Positions 23,007 to 30,135 of a DNA stretch of 30,241 nucleotides are shown piece after piece (the stretch's first letter is position 1; each line of letters starts with the position of its first letter). The notes under the pieces are model-generated. The model was not told the origin of the DNA, did no database searches, and saw only the letters and a program-made list of their open reading frames with translations. The translations under genes were made by a program, and so were the position numbers. This DNA is from a virus, in the IMG/VR virus record IMGVR_UViG_3300032397_001426, positions 1-30,241 of that record, one strand, 5' to 3'.

Positions 23007-23567
23007 ATGAAGCTAACCGATCTTCTCACAGAGGTTATTGCTTTATCAAAAAGCAAGTATGAGCTGCTGAAGTTTGAAGCCGCTGATGAAGACGTGTTGA
23101 TTCACGTCATGAAGCAAGATGATGATACTAATGACTTGGTTTTTAACAGGGTAGTAATCATGCAGCCTGGAGCCAACTATAACAGCAATTATCTCATAGG
23201 GAGCATGGAATCATTTGTTATTAAGAAAGCTGGTGAACAAAATGATGCTGCTTACGGTAAGTTTGGTTGGACAGGTGATGATGTCAGAACAATCAGCGCG
23301 GTCTATAACTTTGAGAAGAAGCAAGTCATAGCTGTGTTTGAGTTGATAGACACTCATTGGAAGTTCGGAAAAGCTGCGAAGCATCCTAAAGAAAGACCTA
23401 GTCCGTTCAAGCATGCCGGTGATGTCTCGCTTGAAAACAAACCTTGGATCGTGACAGCTTCCGCTAGCAGCTCAAGCAAGCGTTGCAAGTTTCAAGCAGA
23501 AGCAGGACGACGTTCAAAACAAGCAAACGAGCTTGACTTGCTCTATATTATAAAGGCTTTCAGTTGA
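23007..23567 (+). CDS. Diverged DEEV-family member with putative capsid-targeting leader
   Basis: 186 residues. MKLTDLLTEVIALSKSK gives a leader with L-T-E|V, and YELLKFEAADEDVLIHVM is a diverged form of the family signature FEL-x-x-L ... DEEVL. A later stretch (SAVYNFEKKQVIAVFEL) corresponds to the second block of the other members. The last 35 residues are basic and Ser-rich. It starts one base after the stop of paralogue 4, so the two form a tandem. Confidence 0.78.
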   Translation: MKLTDLLTEVIALSKSKYELLKFEAADEDVLIHVMKQDDDTNDLVFNRVVIMQPGANYNSNYLIGSMESFVIKKAGEQNDAAYGKFGWTGDDVRTISAVYNFEKKQVIAVFELIDTHWKFGKAAKHPKERPSPFKHAGDVSLENKPWIVTASASSSSKRCKFQAEAGRRSKQANELDLLYIIKAFS

Positions 23568-24319
23568 AGCTGCTTGAGCTCATAGGCGTGAAGAAGTACC
23601 AAGACAAGACCATGGACGAGCTTGGTGTCCTCCTCACGACCATGACACCGTACAAAGGAGCAGGCTTCGGGTTATTCTCGAGGGTGTTCAAGAAAGACAA
23701 CAAGCTCTACAAGTTTTGGATGGGCGACAGCGCATATGACAAGTTCTTAGACTATGTTGTCAAGCATCAAGACAACCCATGCTTGCCGAAGGTGCTCTCT
23801 AAGATCAGGACGATGAAGGTCTTCTTCAAGAGGCACAAGAAAACCCCTGACGTGCTTAAGCATGTTCAGCTAGAAGAGCTAAAGCCTGTGACCGACAAGA
23901 CAAAGATCAAAGCCCACTCAGGAGGACAAAATGGCCTCGGAGCATACGAGCCAGAGGAGGTTGAAATCTATGCTGTCTGCTCAGCGTTAGCAACGGCTGA
24001 AAAAGACGTCGGTAAAGGAGCTGACAAGATCTATGAAAAAGCGGTCAAGTACCTCAACAAAGAGCTTGAGTATGACCAGGTTAAAGACCCTAACTTGATC
24101 AACATCTTGAAAACTGTAGCGGAGATCATCTCGCTACCTGCCATCGAACCAGACCTTCATAGCGGAAACTTCATGATGAGAGGGGATCATCAGCTGGTGA
24201 TCATCGATCCAGGTGTTGTCAAGGAAGACCGTGAGCTGATGTCATGGCTCAAAGACTTAAAGCTGCACGGTGACGAGTCAACAGCAGACATCGTGTCAGG
24301 CACCAAGAAAACAAACTGA
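23564..24319 (+). CDS. Protein-kinase-like protein with leader-like N-terminus
   Basis: 251 residues from a TTG start at 23564 that overlaps the previous stop (TTGA), with AAAGG upstream. Kinase-fold features are in order: a Gly-rich loop GAGFGLFSRVF (32-42), a candidate ATP-binding Lys50 (KLYKFW), a hinge-like VQLEELKPV (101-109), a catalytic loop DLHSGN with Asp197 and Asn202, and a metal-binding DPG at Asp215 (QLVIIDPG). This DxHxxN ... DPG form occurs in aminoglycoside-phosphotransferase-like and atypical kinases. The lobe is short. The start MKLLELIGVKK resembles the leaders of the packaged-type proteins. A kinase acting on host proteins is plausible; the substrate is unknown. Confidence 0.75.
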   Translation: MKLLELIGVKKYQDKTMDELGVLLTTMTPYKGAGFGLFSRVFKKDNKLYKFWMGDSAYDKFLDYVVKHQDNPCLPKVLSKIRTMKVFFKRHKKTPDVLKHVQLEELKPVTDKTKIKAHSGGQNGLGAYEPEEVEIYAVCSALATAEKDVGKGADKIYEKAVKYLNKELEYDQVKDPNLINILKTVAEIISLPAIEPDLHSGNFMMRGDHQLVIIDPGVVKEDRELMSWLKDLKLHGDESTADIVSGTKKTN

Positions 24320-24320
24320 G

Positions 24321-24328
24321 GATAGATA
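24321..24328 (+). promoter_or_regulatory. Weak late-promoter-like box (GATAGATA)
   Basis: GATAGATA differs by one base from the GATAAATA boxes at 14323 and 14901 and lies in a 32-base gap, 23 bases before an ATG with its own AGAGGA site. Confidence 0.3.
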
Positions 24329-24351
24329 TTCAACTGAAGAGGATTTTTATC

Positions 24352-25095
24352 ATGCCTAACGCATTAGTTAAAAAATACGCTGAGAAAGCAAAATGCTCAG
24401 TAGAGCATGTTGAGGAAGTTTGGAGCAAAGCTAAAGAGGTCGCGAAAGAACGGTTCAAAGGAACAACGAGCCCGAGCTATTGGGCATACGTTAACGCGAT
24501 CACCCAGCGTGGCTTGAAGCTGAAAGAATACAGCTTTAAAAAGTTTAGCCAGTTTACACCAGACATGGAAGCGGTACCTCCTGACATGGAGGTAGCTATC
24601 AGTTCGCCCGCTGAGCCGCAAGCAGCACCTCCTCTCGAAGCACCCCAGCCAGAAGCAATTGCTCCAGAAGCTCCAGCAGAAGTTCCAGCAGAACCTCAAG
24701 TCGTACCTGCACAGCCAGAACCTGAGGTGCATGTCGGCGGAGGCAAGCTTGTCTCAATGCTTTTTGGTGCTCGAGACTGGGCGCACACGCTGCATTTGAA
24801 GACCTCAAGCCACGCGGCTCACCTAGCGCTAGGCGAGCTTTACACTGAGTTGGTTGACCTCGCTGACGGGTTCGCTGAGACAGCACAAGGAAAGCATGGT
24901 CTCTTGTCTGTGCTTGCATGCTCGTCTGAATTTGTTGACACGGACGAGCGTGGCTTCATCTCTAAGCTGGCGAGCTGGCTTGAGACTGAAGGTAGGGCGT
25001 GCATCGAACCGACCGACACCTATCTCCTCAACCAGTTAGATGAAATTCTTGCAGCGGTCTATCGCGCTAAGTACAAGCTTGAAAACTTAAAATGA
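24352..25095 (+). CDS. Two-domain phage protein with Pro/Glu-rich linker (C-terminal DUF5856-like)
   Basis: 247 residues. The N-terminal 50 (KKYAEKAKCSVEHVEEVWSK, then SPSYWAYVNAITQRGLK) match a small domain common in phages, a helical pair followed by an S-P-x-Y-W-A-Y-V motif. A low-complexity Pro/Ala/Glu linker covers about 75-125. The C-terminal part (KLVSMLFGARDWAHTLHLKT, then SSHAAHLALGELYTELVDLA) looks like the helical DUF5856 family, with several His and Glu spaced as in ferritin-like four-helix bundles. The role of either domain is not known to me. It has its own ribosome site and a weak promoter-like box, and is the first gene after the leader-bearing run. Confidence 0.78.
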   Translation: MPNALVKKYAEKAKCSVEHVEEVWSKAKEVAKERFKGTTSPSYWAYVNAITQRGLKLKEYSFKKFSQFTPDMEAVPPDMEVAISSPAEPQAAPPLEAPQPEAIAPEAPAEVPAEPQVVPAQPEPEVHVGGGKLVSMLFGARDWAHTLHLKTSSHAAHLALGELYTELVDLADGFAETAQGKHGLLSVLACSSEFVDTDERGFISKLASWLETEGRACIEPTDTYLLNQLDEILAAVYRAKYKLENLK

Positions 25096-25682
25096 GCTTG
25101 ACGCTTAAGCAGTTCGGCGAAGGAAAGAGAACAAAAGCTTCTCCTAAAGAGCTTGAGATCTCTGAGCTCAAGACAGCAGGTGACGAGGACGTGCTCGCTG
25201 AGCTGATCAGCAGCCAGAACATGGTCTTGACATACTTAGGAGATGACATCAACGAGCTATTGAACATCAAGTATCCTACTTTTGCTTATGAGTATCTTAA
25301 AACTACAAACGCAAAAGGTACTGAGATGACATGGAACCATCCGTTAAAGAACATCTCCCTTCAGACGATGCTTAAGAACGGAGGTAAAGAATGTTGGCAT
25401 AGAGGCAAATACTATAACATCGCTTATCTACCTGGGTCTCAGTCACTCTTTGTTTATATGCTTTTTTCGATGCTGGTCAGGCCGATGATCGACGGTATTA
25501 TGAATCAAAAGAGGTTCTCGCTTAATCATTTCATCATCGAAGATCATAAAGGGAAGCTAACTCCTGTACCACAACTTCCAAACCCAAGCGACAGGATAAG
25601 CTTAAATCGTATCTTTCCAAAGCAGATAAATGCACCAGGTACCGAATATCATACATGGCGTAGGACCGTGACAGCATCATAA
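25092..25682 (+). CDS. Diverged DEEV-family member, unknown function
   Basis: 196 residues. After a basic N-terminal stretch (LKQFGEGKRTKASPKE) comes LEISELKTAGDEDVLAELI and NMVLTYLGDDINEL, which follows the same spacing as FEL-x-x-L-x-S-Y-x-DEEVL ... LTY in paralogues 1 to 4. The middle (YYNIAYLPGSQSLFVYMLF) corresponds to the second family block. The ATG overlaps the previous stop, and the large terminase gene begins eight bases after its own stop. This is the sixth and most diverged member in the window. Confidence 0.76.
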   Translation: MSLTLKQFGEGKRTKASPKELEISELKTAGDEDVLAELISSQNMVLTYLGDDINELLNIKYPTFAYEYLKTTNAKGTEMTWNHPLKNISLQTMLKNGGKECWHRGKYYNIAYLPGSQSLFVYMLFSMLVRPMIDGIMNQKRFSLNHFIIEDHKGKLTPVPQLPNPSDRISLNRIFPKQINAPGTEYHTWRRTVTAS

Positions 25683-25689
25683 GGACAGC

Positions 25690-27246
25690 ATGAGTAAGTC
25701 AGAGCTTATAAAAAGAGCATATACAGAGAGCGAGTACACGACCGAGCAAGTCATCGAGCTAAAACGATGTGCGAGGGACCCGCTCTACTTCATGCGCAAC
25801 TATATGAAGGTGATGCATCCGACCAAAGGTGCTGTCAAGTTTGACCTGTTTGACTATCAAGAACGCTGTGTCAAAGCGTTCCAAGAGAATCGATGGGTGA
25901 TCGTCAAGTGCGGTCGTCAGATGGGCAAGACTACGGTCATCGCGGCATACCTTCTCTGGTTTGCTTGCTTCCACTTTGAAAAGTACATCCTCGTCGCTTC
26001 GAAGGATAACGACGCGGCTGTGGATGTCATGGATCGGATTCGTTTCGGTTATGAAGAGCTGCCGCACTGGCTCAAGCCAGGTTGCCTCTACAACAACCGA
26101 CATGAGATCGTCTTCGACAACAACTCAGCTATCAAGTCAACAGCTACTACCGAGAACACAGGTCGCGGTCGCGCGGTCTCGCTCTTGATGTTGGACGAGC
26201 TGGCTTTCGTGAAGAGCGAGATCCAGGACGATATGTGGGCGTCTCTCGCGCCGACGTTATCGACAGGAGGTTCTTGTATCGTGTCATCCACGCCGAACGG
26301 TGACCAAGACCTCTACGCTCAGCTGTGGCGCGCAGCGAACACGTTCGCTGGTCTTGAACCTGGTGAGAACGGCTTCATGCCGGTCAATGTCGAGTGGGAC
26401 GAACACCCAGATCGCACACCGAAGTACAGGGACGAGATGATCGCCAAGGTGGGTGAGGAAAAGTGGGAGCAAGAGTATGAGTGTAAGTTCCTCTCGTCTG
26501 ACCCGCTGCTCATCAACTCTTTAGTCTTGCAGTCTCTAAACGGTCGCCAACCGTTATTCATAGACAAAGGCTTTAAGTTTTGGCAGCGGATCGAGCCTGG
26601 TAGAACTTACATGGTAGGTTGTGACGTGTCTGAAGGAATCAAGAAAGACTTCTCGACGATTGAGGTGTTCGAGCTTGAGACGTTGAAGCAAGTTGCGGAA
26701 TTTCGAAACAACACCGTGAAAGAAGGACCGTTCTACCAAGCGATGAAGTGGGTGATCATCTACATCTTAAATCATCGAAACCCACAAAGCGGTAAGAAGG
26801 CTTCGGTCATCTGGTCATTTGAAAACAACAGCGTGGGAGCCGCTATAGCGGCTATGCATTATGCGGATGAGAAGTTTCCTGAAGAGGCAGAGCTCGTGTC
26901 TCACGGAACTAAGATCGGGATGCCTACGAGCCACAAGTCAAAGTCTATCGCGTCACGTGACTTAAAACGTTTGCTTGAGCGGTCAACCTATCCGCTTGAG
27001 ATCTACTCTGTAGAGCTCATTAGCGAACTTAAGAACTACGTGCAGTCTGGTTCAAAAGGAACATACCATGCTAAGAGCGGCTCGACTGATGACTTAGTCG
27101 CTGCTACTCTCATCATCACCAGGCTGATCAACTACATCTCGACTTATGAGCCGGATGCTTTCAACAAGCTTTACGGGTCTGATGAGGAGTTCTTTGATCA
27201 GACCACGAGCGAGTTTGACGAGCCTATGCCGATGGGTATCATCTAA
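25690..27246 (+). CDS. 17: Large terminase subunit (gp17-like packaging ATPase/nuclease)
   Basis: 518 residues with all motor motifs: Walker A CGRQMGKTT (74-82), Walker B LLMLDE (165-170), the coupling motif SSTPNG (199-204), and an RNaseH-type nuclease with Asp312 (VGCDVSEG), Glu378 (WSFENN) and Asp467/468 (GSTDDLVAA). It drives ATP-powered DNA packaging into the prohead and cuts the concatemer at headful. It is shorter than T4 gp17 (610 residues), chiefly at the N- and C-terminal ends. AAGGA (25681-25685) precedes the ATG closely. Its last residues are acidic (SEFDEPMPMG). A late promoter box lies just after the stop. Confidence 0.96.
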   Translation: MSKSELIKRAYTESEYTTEQVIELKRCARDPLYFMRNYMKVMHPTKGAVKFDLFDYQERCVKAFQENRWVIVKCGRQMGKTTVIAAYLLWFACFHFEKYILVASKDNDAAVDVMDRIRFGYEELPHWLKPGCLYNNRHEIVFDNNSAIKSTATTENTGRGRAVSLLMLDELAFVKSEIQDDMWASLAPTLSTGGSCIVSSTPNGDQDLYAQLWRAANTFAGLEPGENGFMPVNVEWDEHPDRTPKYRDEMIAKVGEEKWEQEYECKFLSSDPLLINSLVLQSLNGRQPLFIDKGFKFWQRIEPGRTYMVGCDVSEGIKKDFSTIEVFELETLKQVAEFRNNTVKEGPFYQAMKWVIIYILNHRNPQSGKKASVIWSFENNSVGAAIAAMHYADEKFPEEAELVSHGTKIGMPTSHKSKSIASRDLKRLLERSTYPLEIYSVELISELKNYVQSGSKGTYHAKSGSTDDLVAATLIITRLINYISTYEPDAFNKLYGSDEEFFDQTTSEFDEPMPMGII

Positions 27247-27251
27247 TTAGC

Positions 27252-27259
27252 TATAAATA
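27252..27259 (+). promoter_or_regulatory. T4-type late promoter (TATAAATA, exact)
   Basis: An exact TATAAATA, the T4 late consensus, six bases after the large terminase stop and 25 bases before the next ATG. Confidence 0.8.
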
Positions 27260-27283
27260 CATGCTTACACGGAGGTTACGCAC

Positions 27284-27577
27284 ATGCAAACTCTTTACAT
27301 TCTTATCATTGTAGCGGTTGTTGCTGGGTTGGTATACTGGGTTTGGAAGCGAGGACGAGAAGCGAGCGGAGCCGCTGACCTAGATTGGGAACCTACTCCA
27401 GTTGTAACACCTCCAGCGCCAATAGTAACACCACCGACACCAGTACCTGACTGGGAACCCGCTGGTGGCGTTGTTGTATCAGCACCTGTTGCAGAGGCCA
27501 AAAAGCTAGCAGCGGTAGCTGTTCCTAAGAAACCTCGGGTTCCTCGAGCTAAGAAAACAGATCGCCCGATGCGATAA
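27284..27577 (+). CDS. Small single-pass membrane protein with Pro-rich region
   Basis: 97 residues. An N-terminal membrane segment (YILIIVAVVAGLVYWVW, about residues 4-20) is followed by KRGR, so the N-terminus should face the periplasm and the rest the cytoplasm. The middle is Pro/Val/Thr-rich (VVTPPAPIVTPPTPVP) with a twice-used DWEP, and the C-terminus is strongly basic (PKKPRVPRAKK). It has an exact late promoter and a strong GGAGG site and is closed by a strong terminator, so it is a single-gene, highly expressed late unit. Role unknown; a lysis-related or anchoring function is possible but not shown. Confidence 0.82.
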   Translation: MQTLYILIIVAVVAGLVYWVWKRGREASGAADLDWEPTPVVTPPAPIVTPPTPVPDWEPAGGVVVSAPVAEAKKLAAVAVPKKPRVPRAKKTDRPMR

Positions 27578-27601
27578 AAAATCCACCTCCGCGTTTAGTG
27601 A

Positions 27602-27626
27602 ACCGGGCCTCGTGCCCGGTTTTTTT
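27602..27626 (+). terminator. Rho-independent terminator
   Basis: A perfect 7-bp stem ACCGGGC / GCCCGGT with a 5-base loop is followed by seven T. It ends the membrane-protein unit. Confidence 0.93.
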
Positions 27627-27654
27627 GTCAGCAATAAAATATCATTCTTATGAT
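27625..27654 (+). promoter_or_regulatory. Candidate sigma70-type promoter for gene 32
   Basis: TTGTCA at 27625-27630 and TATGAT at 27649-27654 with an 18-base spacer; each differs from consensus by one base. The -35 overlaps the end of the terminator T-run. It would give early expression of gene 32 in addition to the late box at 27674. Confidence 0.45.
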
Positions 27655-27673
27655 GACAGATGTAAAATTAAGC

Positions 27674-27681
27674 TATAAATA
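27674..27681 (+). promoter_or_regulatory. T4-type late promoter (TATAAATA, exact)
   Basis: A second exact TATAAATA, with the same flanking bases (agcTATAAATAca) as the one at 27252, 75 bases before the gene 32 ATG. The region between is AT-rich and contains no other gene. Confidence 0.75.
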
Positions 27682-27756
27682 CAATTGCTGACAGCACATT
27701 GGTGATGTTGATCAGTACAGTAATAATTATTAACTCCTGTCATAAAAGGTACTACC

Positions 27757-28689
27757 ATGGATAAGAAAGAGCAATATGCTCGTCTCAAAGCAGCACTTGG
27801 CAAGCGTAACACCTCCAACGAGAACAGCGGCTTTTGGGATAAGTTTTATCCCTTCTACAAGATGGACTTCGACGAAGTTGCCATCTTTCGCTTCCTCCCA
27901 GACCTTGATGAGATGAACCCGCTTGGGTTTGTCGTCGAGAACAAATATCACGAGCTCCTGATCAACGGGAAGAAGAAGCGCATCGCTTGCGCTCAGATGT
28001 ACGGTGATCCGTGCGCGTGCTGCGAGGCTTCGCAGAAGTACTACAATGAGCTCGGTGACGAAAAGATGGGCAAGTCATTCTGGCGCAAGATTGATTATGT
28101 CGCTCAAGGTATCATCGGCTCGACTCCCTTTGATTATCCGATCAAGCCTGAAGAAAATCCTGTTCGGATGATCTCTCTTGGCCCGAAGCTCTTCAAGAAG
28201 GTCGAGACCGCGATCCTGAGCGGTGACTTCGATGTGCCACCGTATGACTTGACCGAAGGCTTTGACTTCCGCATCATGAAGACTCGTCAAGGTGAATATG
28301 CTGACTACGGAAACTCAGAGTTCTCCCGTAGGCAGACCGCTATCAGCGAAGAGCTGCTCGGCAAGATCGTGCTGTATAACCTGAAAGACTTCAGGTACGG
28401 CAAGATCGAGCGTTCGCAGATGGAGACGATGATCGAAGCGTACTTAACAGGCCGTAGCTACGAGGATGACAAGCCTGCCGTCGATGCATCAACATCGACA
28501 GGCAACTCGAACCTCGACGCGCAGTTGGCTGAACCGAAGGTGACAGCGCCTGCGGCTGAAGTCATTGCGGCAGCAAAGGGTGAAGCCCCGACAGCAGCAG
28601 CCGCGCCTGCGGCCGCCGCAGCAGGTACTTCTCGTGCTCAAGAGATCCTTGCGCGCTTGAAGAACCGTCAAGCAGCTACCCAGAGCTGA
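27757..28689 (+). CDS. 32: Single-stranded DNA-binding protein (gp32-like)
   Basis: 310 residues against 301 in T4. The N-terminus carries a basic LAST-type motif (KRNTS, 16-20) used for cooperative binding. The core has the gp32 features FWDKFYPFYK, RFLPD and a zinc cluster with His65, Cys78, Cys86 and Cys88/89 (ACAQMYGDPCACCE). KSFWRKIDYVAQGI and PVRMISLGPKLFKKVE are typical of T4-like homologues. The Ala-rich C-terminal region holds only short acidic patches (YEDDKPAVD), and the last 15 residues are basic/neutral, unlike the acidic tail of T4 gp32. It acts in replication and recombination with UvsX. Flanked by a terminator and both promoter types. Confidence 0.9.
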   Translation: MDKKEQYARLKAALGKRNTSNENSGFWDKFYPFYKMDFDEVAIFRFLPDLDEMNPLGFVVENKYHELLINGKKKRIACAQMYGDPCACCEASQKYYNELGDEKMGKSFWRKIDYVAQGIIGSTPFDYPIKPEENPVRMISLGPKLFKKVETAILSGDFDVPPYDLTEGFDFRIMKTRQGEYADYGNSEFSRRQTAISEELLGKIVLYNLKDFRYGKIERSQMETMIEAYLTGRSYEDDKPAVDASTSTGNSNLDAQLAEPKVTAPAAEVIAAAKGEAPTAAAAPAAAAAGTSRAQEILARLKNRQAATQS

Positions 28690-28711
28690 GCAGGCTCAAC
28701 AGCCTGTTGCA

Positions 28712-28740
28712 GGGGCCTCGCTTCGGCGGGGCCTCTTTCC
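28712..28740 (+). terminator. Hairpin terminator with UUCG loop after gene 32
   Basis: A 10-bp stem GGGGCCTCGC / GCGGGGCCTC with two G-U pairs closes a TTCG loop and is followed by tttcctctt. It has the same loop as the terminator at 2363. Confidence 0.8.
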
Positions 28741-28756
28741 TCTTCATCGGATTAAA

Positions 28757-29851
28757 ATGCTCCCATTTCTAGAGAAGTTTAAGAAAGACATCTCAAAGCT
28801 AGAGAATGTCAACCTAGATGCTAGGCCGCCTACTTTTTGGTACAGCGTTGGCAACTTAGCTATCAACCGCATCATCTCAGGTTCTTACCGACGGGGCGTT
28901 CCTCAAGGACGAGCGACAGCTATTGTAGGCCCGTCTGATTCAGGCAAGTCATTCGTCCTCTCAAACTGCATGAAAGCGGCCCAGGACGAAGGAGCCTTCG
29001 TGCTAGCTATTGACTCTGAGAACGCGCTCGACTATAACTACCTGCGCCGTGTAGGGGTCAAGACTAACGCTGAAAACTTCCTCGGCATCGGCGTCGTGAC
29101 CGTGTCCGACACGGTCGAAGTCTTGTCTGAGTGGATCGGTGACTACATCAAAGAGTACGGTCGTTACAACGCTAAGGGCCCGAAGGTGTTCATCGGGATC
29201 GACTCGCTCTCGATGTTGCTTACAGAGGCTGAGAACGAGCACTTCGAGTCAGGCGAGCAGAGAGGTGACCAGGGTCAACAAGCAAAGCAAGTCAAGCACT
29301 TCCTCAAGACCATGGTCTCGCGGATGAAGATGACTAACATGTCGCTGGTCGCGACGGCTCACGTCTACGGAGCTGATCCTCTCAAGGGCGAAGGGTTGTA
29401 CTCGGTCACGCCTGCTTTACGCTATGCTTGCTCGCAGATCTTGCTCGTGACGAAGCTTCGCCTCCGTGAAGAGGTAGCCACAAAAGGTAAGGACAAAGAC
29501 ATCATCGGCATCCGGTTGAAAGCTGAGACGTTCAAGTCTCGCTTCGCTAAGCTAGGCAGCAGGATCGAGATCGAAGTCCCGTATGACAGAGGCTTAGACC
29601 CGCATAATGGCTTGCTTGAGATGATGCTCTATGATGACGTTGTCACGCAAGGCGGTGCATACTACACCTTAGACTATCCAGGCTTAGGAGCACCGATCAA
29701 GTTCATGAAGCGTGACCTGTCACCTGAGATCATCGAGAAGATGCTTAACCACCCGTCTATCCTCGAACGCGAAGCGCTCTTTGACGAGTTTAATGATGCT
29801 GAAGAGGAAGAACCAGAACAACTTCCTGAGAGCAAAAAGGAAACAACATGA
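28757..29851 (+). CDS. uvsX: UvsX, RecA-like recombinase
   Basis: 364 residues (T4 UvsX 391). Walker A GPSDSGKS (58-65), a FVLAIDSENALD strand with the RecA-type catalytic acidic residue, Walker B VFIGID (144-149) and the L1/L2 region with GDQGQQAKQVKHFLKTMVSR are as in T4-like UvsX. ATAHVYGADP corresponds to the conserved QTAHTY-type segment. The C-terminus is acidic (DAEEEEPEQLPESKK), as in UvsX and RecA. It performs strand exchange in recombination-dependent replication. The ATG lies 16 bases after a terminator with no clear Shine-Dalgarno sequence, and no promoter is seen, so it may rely on partial read-through. Confidence 0.92.
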   Translation: MLPFLEKFKKDISKLENVNLDARPPTFWYSVGNLAINRIISGSYRRGVPQGRATAIVGPSDSGKSFVLSNCMKAAQDEGAFVLAIDSENALDYNYLRRVGVKTNAENFLGIGVVTVSDTVEVLSEWIGDYIKEYGRYNAKGPKVFIGIDSLSMLLTEAENEHFESGEQRGDQGQQAKQVKHFLKTMVSRMKMTNMSLVATAHVYGADPLKGEGLYSVTPALRYACSQILLVTKLRLREEVATKGKDKDIIGIRLKAETFKSRFAKLGSRIEIEVPYDRGLDPHNGLLEMMLYDDVVTQGGAYYTLDYPGLGAPIKFMKRDLSPEIIEKMLNHPSILEREALFDEFNDAEEEEPEQLPESKKETT

Positions 29852-30132
29852 CAACATTTAAACCTCTACGTGATTTTATCCTTGTCGAGCTGATCAAGCC
29901 GGCCTTAAAGCAAGGTGGAATCATCGTCGCGTCAGAAGAACAGCTGAAACCTACCAAAGGGAAGGTGCTCGCTGTAGGACCGGGCTTGTATGAAAAAGGC
30001 GTGCTCGTCGAAGTACCTGTTAAAGTCGGTGACATCATCACGTGGCCGAAAGGTTCAGTCATGACTTTCAAGGTTGACGGAAAAGATTTTAGCGTTGTGC
30101 CTGCTTCTCAGCTCATCGGGGTCGAGCGCTGA
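29848..30132 (+). CDS. GroES-like co-chaperonin
   Basis: 94 residues with the Cpn10 pattern: LRDFILVELIKP, a mobile-loop-like GGIIVAS, GKVLAVGPG, VKVGDIITW and the terminal FSVVPASQLIGV. Length and pattern are nearer to bacterial GroES (97) than to T4 gp31 (111). GroES-type proteins cap GroEL; T4 gp31 replaces host GroES to fold the major capsid protein, and a similar role is likely here. The ATG overlaps the uvsX stop (ATGA) after AAAGGAAA, so it is co-translated with the recombinase, an unusual partner. Confidence 0.9.
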   Translation: MTTFKPLRDFILVELIKPALKQGGIIVASEEQLKPTKGKVLAVGPGLYEKGVLVEVPVKVGDIITWPKGSVMTFKVDGKDFSVVPASQLIGVER

Positions 30133-30135
30133 CAC

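Noticed and set aside
24397-24919. Long antisense frames, Leu/Arg/Cys-rich, opposite the gene at 24352
   Set aside because: They are a by-product of the Pro/Ala/Glu-rich linker codons read backwards, with no start signals or promoter.
27682-27756. AT-rich stretch before gene 32 considered as a second sigma70 promoter or an origin
   Set aside because: There are no well-spaced -35/-10 hexamers and no repeated boxes; only a short leader of the gene 32 message is supported.
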